The notes under the pieces: model-generated
Told to the model about the DNA's origin: nothing
The model's database searches: none
The model's input: only the letters and a program-made list of their open reading frames with translations
Position numbers and translations under genes: made by a program
Shown: positions 31,396-42,785 of the stretch, in pieces
Position numbering within the stretch: position 1 is the stretch's first letter
Layout: the number at the start of each line of letters is the position of its first letter
Origin: Hygrocybe punicea
Lineage: Eukaryota; Basidiomycota; Agaricomycetes; Agaricales; Hygrophoraceae
Assembly: GCA_963556145.1 (NCBI GenBank)
Contig: OY744461.1
Location: forward strand, 7,884,891-7,948,890
Direction: 5' to 3'
Length of the DNA stretch: 64,000 nucleotides

Positions 31396-34053
31396 ATGTT
31401 TTCGTTGCCACTTTTCACGGCGTCTCTCTTCCTCCTTGCCACCGCCGGCCCTTCTCCCTTTCCCTACAAGCTCCACGAGAAACGCGTTCACATCCCTACT
31501 GGCTGGTCGCTTGCCCGAAGACACGATGCCACCTCGTTCCTGCCTCTCCGTTTCGGCCTCACGCAGTCCAACTTGCACAAAATCGACGAGTTCCTTAACG
31601 ACGTTGCTAACCCTCGTTCCCCCAACTATTCCAAGCACTGGTCCCCCAAGCAGGTCGCGGAGACATTTGCCCCCAATGCCGAAAGTGTAGATGTTGTCCG
31701 TTCCTGGTTGTTGGACAGTGGAATTGAGAGTAAGCGGGTTAGACTTACGCCTACTAAGGCTTGGATCGAGGTGAACGCTACCGTTGAGGAGGCTGAGCGC
31801 CTTCTCCGTACCGAGTACCACGTCTACCGGCATCACACCGGCAAGCAACACTTTGGTGCATCATTCCTCTCTCCTTAGTATACATATCGCGCATCCTGAT
31901 ATAACTTCACAGCCTGTGACGCATATCACCTCCCCGCGCACATTTCCCCTCACGTCGACATCGTCACCCCCACCGTGAATATCGACGCTATCCTAAGCAA
32001 GCGTAGTCCTGTGGATAAACCTGTAATGCCTGGCCTTGGAGACGGACCCAAATCTCTTGGCACAGTCAGTAACGTCTTGACGGGTATAGCGGACTGCGAC
32101 AAGCACATCACGCCCGATTGCTTACGAGCGTTATATGGGATTGTATACGAACCTCTATCGCCGTCCCAGAATAGTTATGGGATTGGTGTGTATATTCCGC
32201 GCTGTTGGTACAACTTGTGCTTATCGTCCCCCGGGCAGCGGAATTTACCCCACAGGCGTTCCTCCAATCGGATCTTGACTTGTTCAGCCAGCTTTTTACG
32301 CCGGATTTAGTCGGCAAGTCGCCGACTCTAGTTTCCATCGATGGAGGTGACTCTTCTACCAAACCCTCTCTCTCTCTCTCTCTCTCTCTCTGTTTCTCAC
32401 AACTTTGAACCGGGTACAGGTGTTGCCCAGACTTCGAACCAAAGCCTCAAGCTCAACTCCGAGTCCAACCTCGATTTGCAATATGCTATGTCTCTTGTTA
32501 CGGCAAAGCAGAACATCACATTGTATCAAGCTGGTGATTTGGTCCAAGGTTCGTCGTCCTCGTGTGAATTTCCTAACTTTCATGATACTTTCTCATCGCT
32601 GGTTCCACACATAGGCGCATCGTTCAACAACCTTCTCGATGCTCTGGATGGGTCATATTGTACCTCCGACGGTGGTAAGTTGGTCCATACAAAACCTACC
32701 ACAGTGCGACGCCCGAAGGCATCAGGACACTTCTAATTTGCCTCCAAATATTTTGACGTCTTCTTGCAATGGCATATCAAGACTTGTTTACTCACATGTT
32801 TTAGGTGACGACCCCAACTTTGACGGGATCTACCCCGATACGAGCCCTGGTGGATTTTCAGGTCATTCATTCTCTTTTACATACATGCCTCATCCACTGA
32901 TAGATTATTACCCTCGCTCACAGGTCCGGAGTCTTGCGGCATCGTCCAGCCCGCCAACGTTATCTCAATATCGTATGGTTCCAACGAAGTGGAGTTTACG
33001 CCAGCGTATGCAGCTCGCCAGTGCGCCGAGTACGCGAAACTCGGGATGATGGGCGTGACCGTGCTCTACAGCTCAGGAGATAATGGCGTCGCGGGCAATG
33101 GAGGGTTGTGTCTGAACCCTGATGGTACGTATCGAAATTTATCGGTGGAGCTTAGACCCTGACTGACAAACTATCTAATGTGTTGGGTCATTTTGTAGGT
33201 TCGGAATCAGTTGACGGGACGATCTTCAATCCTACATTCCCGTCCACTTGCCCGTATGTTACGTCGGTGGGCGCTACACAGGTATCCCCTGGCCAAACCG
33301 TGTTCGATCCCGAGAGCGCTTGTGAACAAGTGATTTTTAGCAGTGGGGGCTTCAGCAACGTCTTTGCGTTGCCGGATTACCAGAAGGACGCAGTGAATCA
33401 TTTTCTTCAAGCTCATAATCCGGGGTTTCCGGAATTGTGGAACTCGACGGGAGTCTCCAGGGCGTTCCCGGATTTGAGCGCTAATGGGTACGTTGCGCCG
33501 GTTTTATATGGAGTGCTAGGCAAAGGTTTATTGATAAAAAACGTGTATATGCCTTGCTTCTTTTTTTTTTCTATTTATAGGGCAAACTATGTTGTGGCTG
33601 TTCGTGCTATTTTTGACTTGCACAGTGGTGTTTCCGTTGATGTCGCGGGTGTCGCGGGCAGATCGATGGAAGCTTCACTTTGTTATTCGGTACATCTGCG
33701 GCGGCGCCCGTTGTGGGCGCGATGATTACGATGGTAAATGATCTGCGTATCACCGTCGGAAAGAAGCCTGTCGGATTTATCAATCCAACTGTTTGTCTCA
33801 CGACCACTCCCTTTGTGATATATCATTGACTCACTTATTATTATTATTATCATTATTATCATCATCATCGTTATTTTGGCGAGGACAGATCTACTCGGAC
33901 CTGTTCATTGGCGCCTTCAACGATATCCAGATTGGTGGTAATCGCGGATGCGGGATGCCGGGTTTCCAGTCGGTGGAGGGATGGGATCCAGTTACGGGCC
34001 TCGGCACGCCCAAGTTTCCTGAGCTGCTCACGCGGTGGTTGGTGCTTCCATGA
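31396..34053 (+). CDS. secreted sedolisin (peptidase S53, tripeptidyl-peptidase type)
   Basis: A serine-carboxyl endopeptidase or tripeptidyl peptidase, normally active at acid pH outside the cell. Exon 1 (31396-31855) starts with a signal peptide (MFSLPLFTASLFLLATAG). The pro-kumamolisin domain follows: GWSLARRHDATSFLPLRFGL, then PNYSKHWSPKQVAETFAP. Further exons are 31913-32185, 32239-32346, 32420-32548, 32615-32674, 32805-32861, 32924-33124 and 33199 onward. The catalytic Glu and Asp lie in ESNLDLQYAM. The oxyanion-site Asp region is SYGSNEVEFTP, then LYSSGDNG. The catalytic Ser is in FGTSAAAPVVG. The calcium-site end reads AFNDIQIGG, then GWDPVTGLGTPKF. The stop TGA is at 34051-34053. All key residues are present, so the gene looks functional. 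The donor at about 33600 (GTTCGT) is weak. A (TAT)n stretch sits in the last intron. Confidence 0.9.
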
Positions 34054-35476
34054 ATATGGGGGGGGGCGGGGGGAGTTGACATTGGGATGCTTTTTTTTTC
34101 ATTTTTCATGGGGTTTAACTGTTTTTACCGCAGGATCGGCAATGTTGCAATTTTCTCTTTCGTTCTTTCGTTCTTTCTTCCTTTTTTCTCTTTCGTTCTT
34201 TCGTTCTTTCTTCCTTTTTTATGTTTACGGTATAAACTTTCTGGGAACTATTTTGCATGGCAAGGACGAAACAAGTTTTGTTATTCGATTATATACCAAA
34301 TATATATGAATATGCTTTTTTTTTTGCACAAGCGAAAAGCGAAAAAAACTGTGCTTGGCTTGCCCCTTGAATCGTATGAGTGACTCTTCCCATGCTCTTT
34401 CTTTCATAAAAGCTCGAGGTCACCTCCCCCAAACGTAGACATGACCTTCACCACGGCACTTTCACCACGGCACTCTCGTTACTTGGGAGACTGGGCACGT
34501 TGGCCGTGGCAATGATGTGCGAACGAGGAACCATTGCGGGTAGCCAGGTTAGGTTAGGTTGGGGGGAGGGGAGTGGAGGGGGCGGGGGGCGTCAGCAAAC
34601 TTGAATAATGATTGGATCCGACCTGATGTTGAAGGGAAGGTGATTATTTTAGTCGCCCGGTGCGTGGTGCTGGAACCGCCGCTGGTTCCATCTCCGTTAC
34701 TCAGTGCTCAGTGCTCCAGGCTTGACCTAAACTTCGAGGCTAGTAGGCTAGGAGTGACCATATTGATTGATGTCCAAGTACTCGAGGTCCAAAGGGTCCG
34801 AGTCCAGAGTGGTCTAGAGAGGAAACACTAGTCAAGGGTGGACGATATCGATGTCAAGGTATCTGGTCGTTAGAGCCGGGAAAGCGGGCATACTGGCACT
34901 TGTTTCAAGTTGTAAGTTGTAACCCCGTCCTCCCAACCCCGGCGACCCGCTGTCTCCAATTCTCCAAAATAAATAAATAAAAAAGACGCACTAAAAAAGC
35001 CGTCGCACTCGCTTGAAAAAAGAAGAAAAAGAGCGTCTGTACCGCACCTCAACCTAACGCTGGCAGTTGTCCTGAAGGATCCTAGGTTTGTGCCAATTAC
35101 TACGCCTCAATTTGTTTATTGATTATATCCGGGGGGGGACTGCCAGTGCCAGTGCCTCCGTGTCGTCTTTCACTGTTTCCCTGTCGATGCGATCATGCAT
35201 GATCCTTTTGCGTCGGAGGACTCGGAGGGGAATTGATATTTACGTAGACGTATAGCATCGATATTCGATATCGCCGCCCGCCGCCTGTACGTAGGTTCAG
35301 ATATACAAAAGAGATTGATGGACGTTTTCGCCCGTTGTTTGATTTTGAGCTGTCCGAGTGCGGATCGCGCCCGTTGTTTGAGCTTGGCGCTTAGGTAGTA
35401 CTAAGGTACGACTCGGAGTAAGTCGGTCACATGTTTTTTCACGAAATTTATTATGGACTCGGACTCGGGGAATTTC
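34054..35476. other. intergenic region
   Basis: No gene was recognised. A (TTCTTTCGTTC)-type pyrimidine repeat lies near 34155-34220, and G-rich runs near 34060 and 34560-34590. The right part should be the promoter of the ferredoxin gene. Confidence 0.4.
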
Positions 35477-36291
35477 ATGACTGGACTAGGACTAGGACGC
35501 GGACTCTTGACGACATTCCTCTATTCGAGGCGCTGTCGACGATTTCCCACAAGTGTGCTGGGATTGGACGACGACGGTTGGCCAAGTCGGGGTCGCGACT
35601 TCCGACATCCAAGACCGATCCATACCACCTCCGGTTCGTTTTGTCGATGCCCAGGAATGCATATCATATCTGATAGCTTAACTCACATTGATCCTAAATG
35701 AAAGGCGTAAACCATGGAAGCCTCACCCGACCAGCGCCTGGCAGTGGGTACGTTTTTATGATCCCGGGCGATTTTTTTGTTGTTGTTCAGATGTTTACAT
35801 TTGCCAGAATCAAAGTTCACTTTAGAGACTCGAAAGGGAATCTGATCAAAAGTGTTGAAGCAAACGAGGGAGACGACATTCTATCTATTGCTCATGAACA
35901 CGATGTTGACCTGGAAGGTGAGAGTCGTCACACCAAAACACGATCTTGGGGCCGACACTCATCTCCGGGACCCACTTCCGCACACGTAGGTGCATGCGAA
36001 GGATCCGTAGCATGTTCAACATGCCACGTCATTCTTCCGCCAGAGTATTACGACCTGCTGCCCGAACCAGAAGATGACGAAAACGACATGCTTGACATGG
36101 CGTTCGGGCTTACGGATACGAGTCGATTGGGTTGTCAGGTGAAGCTTACACGGGAGATGGATGGGGTTACTGCCACCCTGCCGGCCGCTACGAGGAATAT
36201 GTTTGTTGATGGTAAGTTAGGAGTCCGGTTGATATGGACATCGTTATTGACCGTGTTATGACCGAATGCAGGGAAAAAACCGTCACATTAA
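35477..36291 (+). CDS. YAH1: mitochondrial [2Fe-2S] ferredoxin, adrenodoxin type
   Basis: An electron carrier of the mitochondrial matrix, needed in yeast for iron-sulfur cluster and heme A synthesis. Exons are 35477-35633, 35705-35747, 35808-35917, 35990-36211 and 36272-36291. The first exon encodes an Arg-rich presequence ([20 protein letters not shown]). The mature part starts near [17 protein letters not shown]. Cluster ligands are [10 protein letters not shown] plus the Cys in LGCQV, the adrenodoxin pattern CX5CX2C...C. The acidic helix ([18 protein letters not shown]) is the partner-binding face. The end GKKPSH is supplied by the last mini-exon. An ATG at 35453 is in frame, but it would put Asp residues into the presequence, so I prefer 35477. 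Confidence 0.9.
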
Positions 36292-36598
36292 CTCTTGGGT
36301 GGTGGCAAGGTGAAAGACGGCGGTGTTTTGCGGCTGAGATTTGAGGCCCTGGCTGTGCTCTGAAGGATGGAATCGAAGACAGCCAGGCACGTTCTTGGCA
36401 GAGGGTCGATAGGGCACACAGCCGATGTTCTAAATTTGTCATTGAGCGTCAATCGGAGGCGAAACCAAAATCAGACAAGACCGTCTCACGTTACTTTTTA
36501 ATATTCCAATCAAATTAATTTCCAATTTGCAACCGACGTTCACATGCGTAGTCTCTCTTTTAATCTCAACGCTTCCCCCCGCCGTCGCTAGCTTTACC

Positions 36599-38200
36599 AT
36601 GGCTGCCCAATCCAAGCGTCAAGTTGACTTGGCCTTCGTCCCACCGTCTCCTCCGCCCCAATCCTTCCAGCCAACCCCCCTTCGCCGTCACTCTTTTACT
36701 CCCCCCTCTCGTCGTCCCTTGCGTTCCTCTCCCCTTGCAGGCCCAGCCCTCTCCAGCCGTGTCATTGATTTACATGACGAAGAACTCCTCTCTAAAACTA
36801 AGCGGAAAAGCACTGGACATATACCCCCCATCCCTTCTATACCCCCGCGGGCAATCCAACACATCAACCCTGCCATCCTTCGTGATTCCAACCCCAACCT
36901 CGCACCAGCACCTTCCGTCGTCGTCGATCCTTGCCAACCCATTCCACAGTCTGTCTCCACCACATCTGCACCCGACCTCACTTTACCCCCAATTCTCCGG
37001 CGATCACCCAGCCCCCGCGCTCTCTCTCGTGATCCCTCTGAAAATTGGCTATCCACAAACACCTACGAAACAACCCCTCCGTTCTCCCGACTCAGCCTCG
37101 CTGCCCCAAATGTCGTTCTCCCTCTCTCTGCACGAGAGTACCGTCGCTTGTCGCGCAGGCAAAGTACCATATCCGTAGCCGATAGCGACGCCAAGACTAC
37201 TACCAGTAGCTGCCGTTCTAGCTTTATATCCCTCTTCTCGCCTTCGCTCTCTGACACACGCTCTCTCCCAAATTTAACACTGACAAGGACACTCAGCGAT
37301 CCATCCTCCAAAGAAAGCAGCACTCCGAGTACACCGCCCACCAGCGCCGGCCTTGTGATTCCCAGCATTTTCATCACTGCAGACCAGGACGACGAGGACC
37401 TCACGGCAGTCAATTCCCCAGATGACTCCAACACAATTCGTGGAGATGACGACGTCGACGATGACGATGACGATGGCCACCACCACTTGGAAGACATTCC
37501 ACGGAACGTTTCCCTCACTGACCTAAACAGACGCTCCAAGTCGGAGATTCGGTCTAGCTCACGTTCCAAGTCGGAGACTCGGTCCAGCTCACGGACTTCA
37601 ACAAGGACACTCACCGATCCGTCCTCCCAGAACGCAATGGGCCGGTGTACGCCGCCCGACGGCATTTCCAGCATTGGCAGCATCGGGACTCTTGGTGTTC
37701 TCACCACCACCACTTCTATCGGTGTCGCCCAGCATCATGCCGACCACCACGTCCCAAGTGGCTCGCACAACACCCGCCCAGCCGGTTTCGGTTACATCAT
37801 TCCCATACCAAGGAAGAAATCACTGAAAAACCTGGGCCGCCGTTTGAAGAGCCTCCGAGGCTCCAAGTCAATGATAGACGTGAACCACCAATACCAGACC
37901 GGGGGACAGGGCAAGAGTGTGCAGTTGTCGCCGTCGCCGTCGTCGTCGACATCGACATCGTCATCGTCATCGTCGTTGGCAGATACCGTCATCCAGGACA
38001 TGACTATGGTGACGGAGACTAGGATAAAGGTTGCGGTTGATCTTGACCACCCAGACTTGCCGAGGGTAGGGAAGACAGTCACAGACACAGACACAGACAC
38101 AGGTACGGTGACCGGGTTAAAGGTACCTCCTCCTCCGGAACAAAAGAAACCTGGAGTGGTCAAGAGAATTATGAGGACGCTTTCTAGACGATGGACCTGA
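36599..38200 (+). CDS. disordered Ser/Pro-rich protein, unknown function
   Basis: A single exon of 533 codons. The ATG at 36599 has a good context (ACCATGG); the frame is open from 36527, but the region before it is AT-rich leader. There is no globular domain. It has Pro-rich segments (VPPSPPPQSFQPTP), Ser/Arg-rich ones and an acidic run near residues 305-315. A C-terminal basic patch (PRKKSLKNLGRRLKSLRG) could act in membrane or nucleic-acid binding, and the C-terminus reads RIMRTLSRRW. Short internal duplications are visible: RSSSRSKSE twice, and TRTLSDPSS and TRTLTDPSS. Low-complexity GTC/ATC and ACAGAC runs (about 37920-38110) may vary in length. Confidence 0.7.
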   Translation: MAAQSKRQVDLAFVPPSPPPQSFQPTPLRRHSFTPPSRRPLRSSPLAGPALSSRVIDLHDEELLSKTKRKSTGHIPPIPSIPPRAIQHINPAILRDSNPNLAPAPSVVVDPCQPIPQSVSTTSAPDLTLPPILRRSPSPRALSRDPSENWLSTNTYETTPPFSRLSLAAPNVVLPLSAREYRRLSRRQSTISVADSDAKTTTSSCRSSFISLFSPSLSDTRSLPNLTLTRTLSDPSSKESSTPSTPPTSAGLVIPSIFITADQDDEDLTAVNSPDDSNTIRGDDDVDDDDDDGHHHLEDIPRNVSLTDLNRRSKSEIRSSSRSKSETRSSSRTSTRTLTDPSSQNAMGRCTPPDGISSIGSIGTLGVLTTTTSIGVAQHHADHHVPSGSHNTRPAGFGYIIPIPRKKSLKNLGRRLKSLRGSKSMIDVNHQYQTGGQGKSVQLSPSPSSSTSTSSSSSSLADTVIQDMTMVTETRIKVAVDLDHPDLPRVGKTVTDTDTDTGTVTGLKVPPPPEQKKPGVVKRIMRTLSRRWT

Positions 38201-38473
38201 TAACCCCTTTCCCCCCTCCCCGCAATTATCTTGTTGATTTTTTAAATACACCTTGGCAGGATGTGTGTACATATATGTTTTGCTTGACTTTGGAAGCGTA
38301 TATTGCTAGTATTATAATCACACTTTCTTGTTTTTTTGCTTTTTTGAAGATTCTTGAAGATTCGGAAAAATTAGAGTCACGTGGCGAAAGCGTCTCACGT
38401 GGTCAACGCCCAATTTCTTGTCCCTTCAACTTGAAAGTGGTCGTGAAGGACTACTAAATACTATCAAAACAAG

Positions 38474-40436
38474 ATGGCCAACGTCCGCCACCTTCCGCTC
38501 GTCACTCCTCCACTGCCAAAAGATTGGTCTCCACCACCACACGGTTCCGCAAAATCCACATCTCGTGAGTTACCTACGAAAAAAAAAAACCAAGGGCTGT
38601 TTAACATCAATTTTTCTTTTTTTCCCCCCTGATAGCAACTGTCCGACGCACGCTTCTGCCAGTCGGGCCGGCATACCTTGCCCATGTTCATCGCGAAATC
38701 TACAACCTGTCCTTTGAAGAGTACGATAAGCGCGTTGAGGAAGAAGACCTCAAGCGGCGTGGTGGTGGTGGTGCCTTGAATGGCAACAACAACAACAACA
38801 ACAACAACGGCGGCAACAGCAACGGCAGTATGAACCCGGAGGACGATTTAGGCGTCGGGAATGAGGAGGAGAGCGAGGATCTGTTGTCCTTGGACCCTAA
38901 GGAATGGAAAGTGCGTGATGTTGTTATTATTATTATTTTACTTTGCTATTTTAGTATGGCGTCAACACTTTTGTAACCCTCCCCCCACCCCCCCCCACCA
39001 GAAACAAGACCATTACGCTGTTCTTGGGCTCTCCCATCTTCGCTTCACGGCCACTCCGGATCAAATCAAACTTGCCCGTGCGTCTCTCTTCCACTTTCAT
39101 TTATTATTATTATCATTCCAAACTGAGCGGTGTGTGTATGGTGGTGGTGGTTGGTGGTGGTGGGATTCGCACAGATCGGAAAAAGGTCCTCAAACACCAC
39201 CCTGACAAAAAGGCCGGCGTCCCGGGACACACCGCCAACGACGACGCATTCTTCAAATGCATACAAAAGGCACACGAGGTGCTCACCAACCCCGAACGGC
39301 GCCGCCAGTTCGACTCTGTCGACCCCTATTACATGATGCTCGAAGACGACGTGCCCACCGCTTCTCAATTCAAAACAGCAACGACGACAACAACGACGAC
39401 AGCAAAAACAACGACAGCGAAAACAACGAAACAGGGACAGGGACAGGGACAGGATATCATCATCACCAAGCGGTTCTTTGCGGAATTCGCGCCCGTGTAC
39501 GAGCGAGAAGCCCGGTTCAGCAAAAGGCAGCCCGTACCCATGCTGGGCGCGGTGGACGACCCGAAGGAAAAAGTGGAGGCATTCTATGACTTTTGGTACA
39601 ACTTTGATAGCTGGAGGAGTTTCGAGTATTTAGACAAGGAGGTGAACGAGGGAAGCGACAAGTTGCGTGTTTTGCCACCATTTTTTTCATTGGCTGAAAA
39701 ACTCAAAAAACTCAAAACTTTTATTTTTTTTATTTTTTGCCAAACCAAACCAACACCAAACCAACACCAACCCCCCACCTCCTGATGATTGATTGATTGA
39801 TTGATTGATTTGCAAAACAATGCAGCCGCGATGATAAACGCTATACCGAGAAGAAGAACAAAACCGAACGCGCACGCAGAAAGAAGGAAGATACGGCACG
39901 CTTACGAGGGATCGTCGATCTAACCTTGGGGTAAGTAATAATAAAAAGTTCCCACTTTATCATCAAAATCCAACTAGGCCCTTTCGCCAACACCAAAAAA
40001 GGTCTCGTTAATCCCTCCGCTAGCTCATTTCTAACTCCTCCCACCCCCCCCCCTCTCCCCTCCTCCCCGGTTCTCCCAGACTAGATCCTCGAATCAAACG
40101 CATCAAGCAGGAAGAAAAGGATGCTCGTGAGGCCAAAAAGAAGGGCAAAGGTCAAGGTCTTGACCAAGCCGGCGGGCCAGCAGGGAAGAAGACCAAAGCG
40201 GAGGAAGAGGAAGAGAAGAGGCGGGCCGCAGAAGAAGCGAACAAGAAAGAGGAAGAGGAAAAAGTGTGTGTTTTTTTTTTTATATATTCCTTTTTTTCCT
40301 TCTTTCTCTCTCTCATCTGGTTGATCGGCGTTTGGTACAGACCGCTCGTGCGGAAGCCAAAAAGGCGAAGGCCGCCGCTGCAAATGCTGCGAAGAAAGCT
40401 AGGAGGCTGCAGAGAGCTGCAGAGGAGACTTGTTGA
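38474..40436 (+). CDS. ZUO1: zuotin-type ribosome-associated J-protein
   Basis: Co-chaperone that with Ssz1 forms the ribosome-associated complex and stimulates Ssb Hsp70 on nascent chains. Seven exons: 38474-38564, 38636-38910, 39002-39077, 39175-39661, 39826-39930, 40080-40263 and 40341-40436. The zuotin N-terminal region (GPAYLAHVHREIYNLSFEEYD) is followed by a poly-Asn stretch and an acidic block. The J domain starts KQDHYAVLGL and has the HPD motif in KVLKHHPDKK, joined across an intron. The zuotin homology domain follows (ITKRFFAEFAPVYEREARFS, then FYDFWYNFDSWRSFEYLD). The basic, ribosome-binding charged region ends in Ala/Lys/Glu-rich coil. Size (about 410 residues) fits yeast Zuo1. 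I see no SANT domains, which animal homologues have. Confidence 0.92.
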
Positions 40437-41224
40437 CCAAAGGTTATTATTTATTTGGCCGCATGCCAGCACCCGTCGATCTATTTTAGAGCAATATCCC
40501 GTTGATCTTCCCCCGGAACCAATGAATTTTTTAATAGTTGTCGCAAAGGAGAATAATGTGTAATGAAACAGGTCACTTTAAGCCAATATTCCAGACAGCC
40601 TCGGAGGAGAGTCCTGCAAGATCTGACAACTATTTCTTGAATCTCGATTTAGACCCTCCTAGGTAATTTGTTTCTCGCCATTGGAGAATTCACATGAGGA
40701 AAATCCTTCTCCTTCTAAGTTGGCCCCAATTGAGATGATTAATTTTGGGTACCATCTTCAAATATTATTTTGCATGCTGTGTTATGTTGAAAACATATCA
40801 TTTCCCGACACAAATACATACATTACTAATACATTGACAGTCCTGAATTTGAGATTCTCACTAGGCACAAACAAGACCTTTGGGACAAATATATTACCCA
40901 TATAAAACAGAACACTAAATTTAGGACCTTGTGAAAAAATATATCTAAATACATTACTGAAGTTCATATTTTTCAACACCTTTTGAGAATTAGAAATCAC
41001 ATTCAAAAGGTCATATGTAGATGCCAAAAAATTCTAAAAAATTCATATCTTGTGAAGAATCTGAAATCATATGACAAATATTGATTTCTCAAACACACTC
41101 ATTTGGTGTTTGGTATCATATTGAAGAATATCCTCATTGGATGCTTTAAATATAATAACAGGTTTGAAATTTGAAATTGAATTCAGAGAACTCAAAAGAC
41201 AATCACACATTTGGTATTGGTCAT
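40437..41224. other. intergenic, AT-rich and CpG-poor
   Basis: No gene was recognised. From about 40720 the sequence is AT-rich and CG-depleted, like the other decayed repeats. Confidence 0.4.
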
Positions 41225-42386
41225 TAGGCATACTAGTATGCGTGGGTTTTGTACCCCTGACCGGTCAGGTGCAGGTAGCCAAATCAGAACCCACAAGAAA
41301 TCCATGACCTGTGGTCAACCCACAGGTAGCCGTGACTGAACTGTGACTCGTGACTTCCCATCACAGCAACACAAACCAACAACAAGAATGAGCAGAGCGG
41401 TTCACAATTGCAAACCATTCTGCTCAAGGTAAGTCTCTTTTTTCATTGAATAATTATACTTTTACTAATTAAAACTTTTTTAGTTCAATGTTGCTGTGCT
41501 AGACTATGGCCAGTTCAACACCAACACCACCACCACTACCAACCTTGATCAGAAACAGAAATGGCAGCACCAATGGCAAAGGCAGCACCAACACCAATGG
41601 CAATGCCATCCAACTGCAAATGCAAATGTCAACCAAACCACCACCATCCAACACCATACCCCATAGCCTTGAGTGGTTAAGGCCATACATGGGTAGGGGT
41701 TTACCCATGGTTATTCCGAAATGGATAATGCAGGTTCAGGTACGGTATCTCAATTTGGACACCATGCCCAAACTGCACCCACGGTATGTGGGTGGCTGTG
41801 GGTGGCTGCGGTTATGTGGTTATGTGGGTTGGCCTACTCTCAAGACCCAGTAAGTATATAGTTTTCTTTTCTTTTACTATTACTATTTTATTTTATTTTA
41901 TTTCCTATATATTTCATATACAAACCAACTCGAAAATGAACAACAACAACAAACAACAACAACAACAACTTGGACCTGGGCTCAGCAAGGAAAACGATAG
42001 AACAAGGCTGGGAGGGTGGTGTGCCCACTGAACAGCCCAGGTACGTTCCCCCAACGCAGCATCTAAGACATTTGCTAACCCTCCCAACAATCACCCAACA
42101 ACCACACCTCCCAACCGCACCTCACAACAACCACACCTCGCGGACACATGTCAACGCATATTTGTGAGGTCTTCAGCACAGGGACCTCGCAAATATGCAC
42201 AGATGCGTTGACTGATGCGTAGGGCTCATGTGGTGCCCCCACCCCTTGCAAATGAGGTTAACCCTGAGGCCCACCAGAGACCCCACCTCATGGACGAGGT
42301 TAACCCCAAGCGCGAAGCCCACCAGAGACCCCACCTCACGAATGAGGTTACCCCCGAGTGTGAAGCCCACCAGAGACCCCCCAATT

Positions 42387-42443
42387 TACCTCACGAGGGT
42401 GACGATGACATCAATTGATGTGTGTCTGGCCCACACGAGGTAT
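42387..42443. other. central hairpin with 14-bp palindrome (element 3)
   Basis: TACCTC and GAGGTA arms flank ACATCAATTGATGT (42408-42421). This is exactly the palindrome of elements 1 and 2 after CG to CA and CG to TG changes at both ends. Confidence 0.85.
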
Positions 42444-42500
42444 GAGGCTCCCAGGTGCCTGCAGTGTACCAGGTGCCATCTACTGCCATACCCACCATCT

Positions 42501-42590
42501 AACGGGTACAGTATGTACCCGTTATCTGAACGGGTACAGTATGTACCCGTTATCTGAACGGGTACAGTATGTACCCGTTATCTGAACGGG
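42501..42590 (+). repeat. 28-bp tandem repeat at the edge of element 3
   Basis: Three perfect 28-bp units, each AACGGGTACAGTATGTACCC followed by GTTATCTG, plus a partial fourth. Each unit is itself an inverted repeat (GGGTACAGTATGTACCC). Confidence 0.95.
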
Positions 42591-42785
42591 TGCAGGTACA
42601 GCGGGTACGGGTGCGGTGTCCAGAAATCAGACCTGCAGTATACCCGTGTAAAGCCTTATGAGTGGTGACCACAAGGGTGGGTTAAGAGGGGTTGTATGTG
42701 GTCACTAGCAAATTAGGTTGTCCATTCCACATCCCAATTTCATTCACTGCCATCCAATCTAAAACTACAGACTGTTGATTGGGTA

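Larger units (their letters stand above)
41225..42658. mobile_element. non-autonomous hAT-like word-array element 3
   Basis: The edges read inward TAGGCATACTAGTATGCGTG and TAAGGCTTTACACGGGTA, and are crowded with ACCCGT, GGGTA and ACCCACAGG words. It shares CCCGTTATCTG with the left edge of element 1. Inside are a 13-bp stem with two mismatches (GAGCAGAGCGGTT with AACCATTCTGCTC), an intron-like segment 41429-41483 (GTAAGT...ACTAAT...TTTTAG), AACAAC-rich sequence, and a central hairpin at 42387-42443. A second, weaker hairpin of the same type lies at about 42123-42215. No target duplication was found, so the ends are approximate. Confidence 0.6.

Noticed and set aside
37063..37713. 216-codon minus-strand ORF
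   Set aside because: Antisense shadow of the Ser/Pro-rich protein at 36599-38200. It exists because that gene is low in minus-strand stops.
42501..42590. CRISPR-like spaced repeats
   Set aside because: The units are directly adjacent without unique spacers and lie in a eukaryotic transposon edge.
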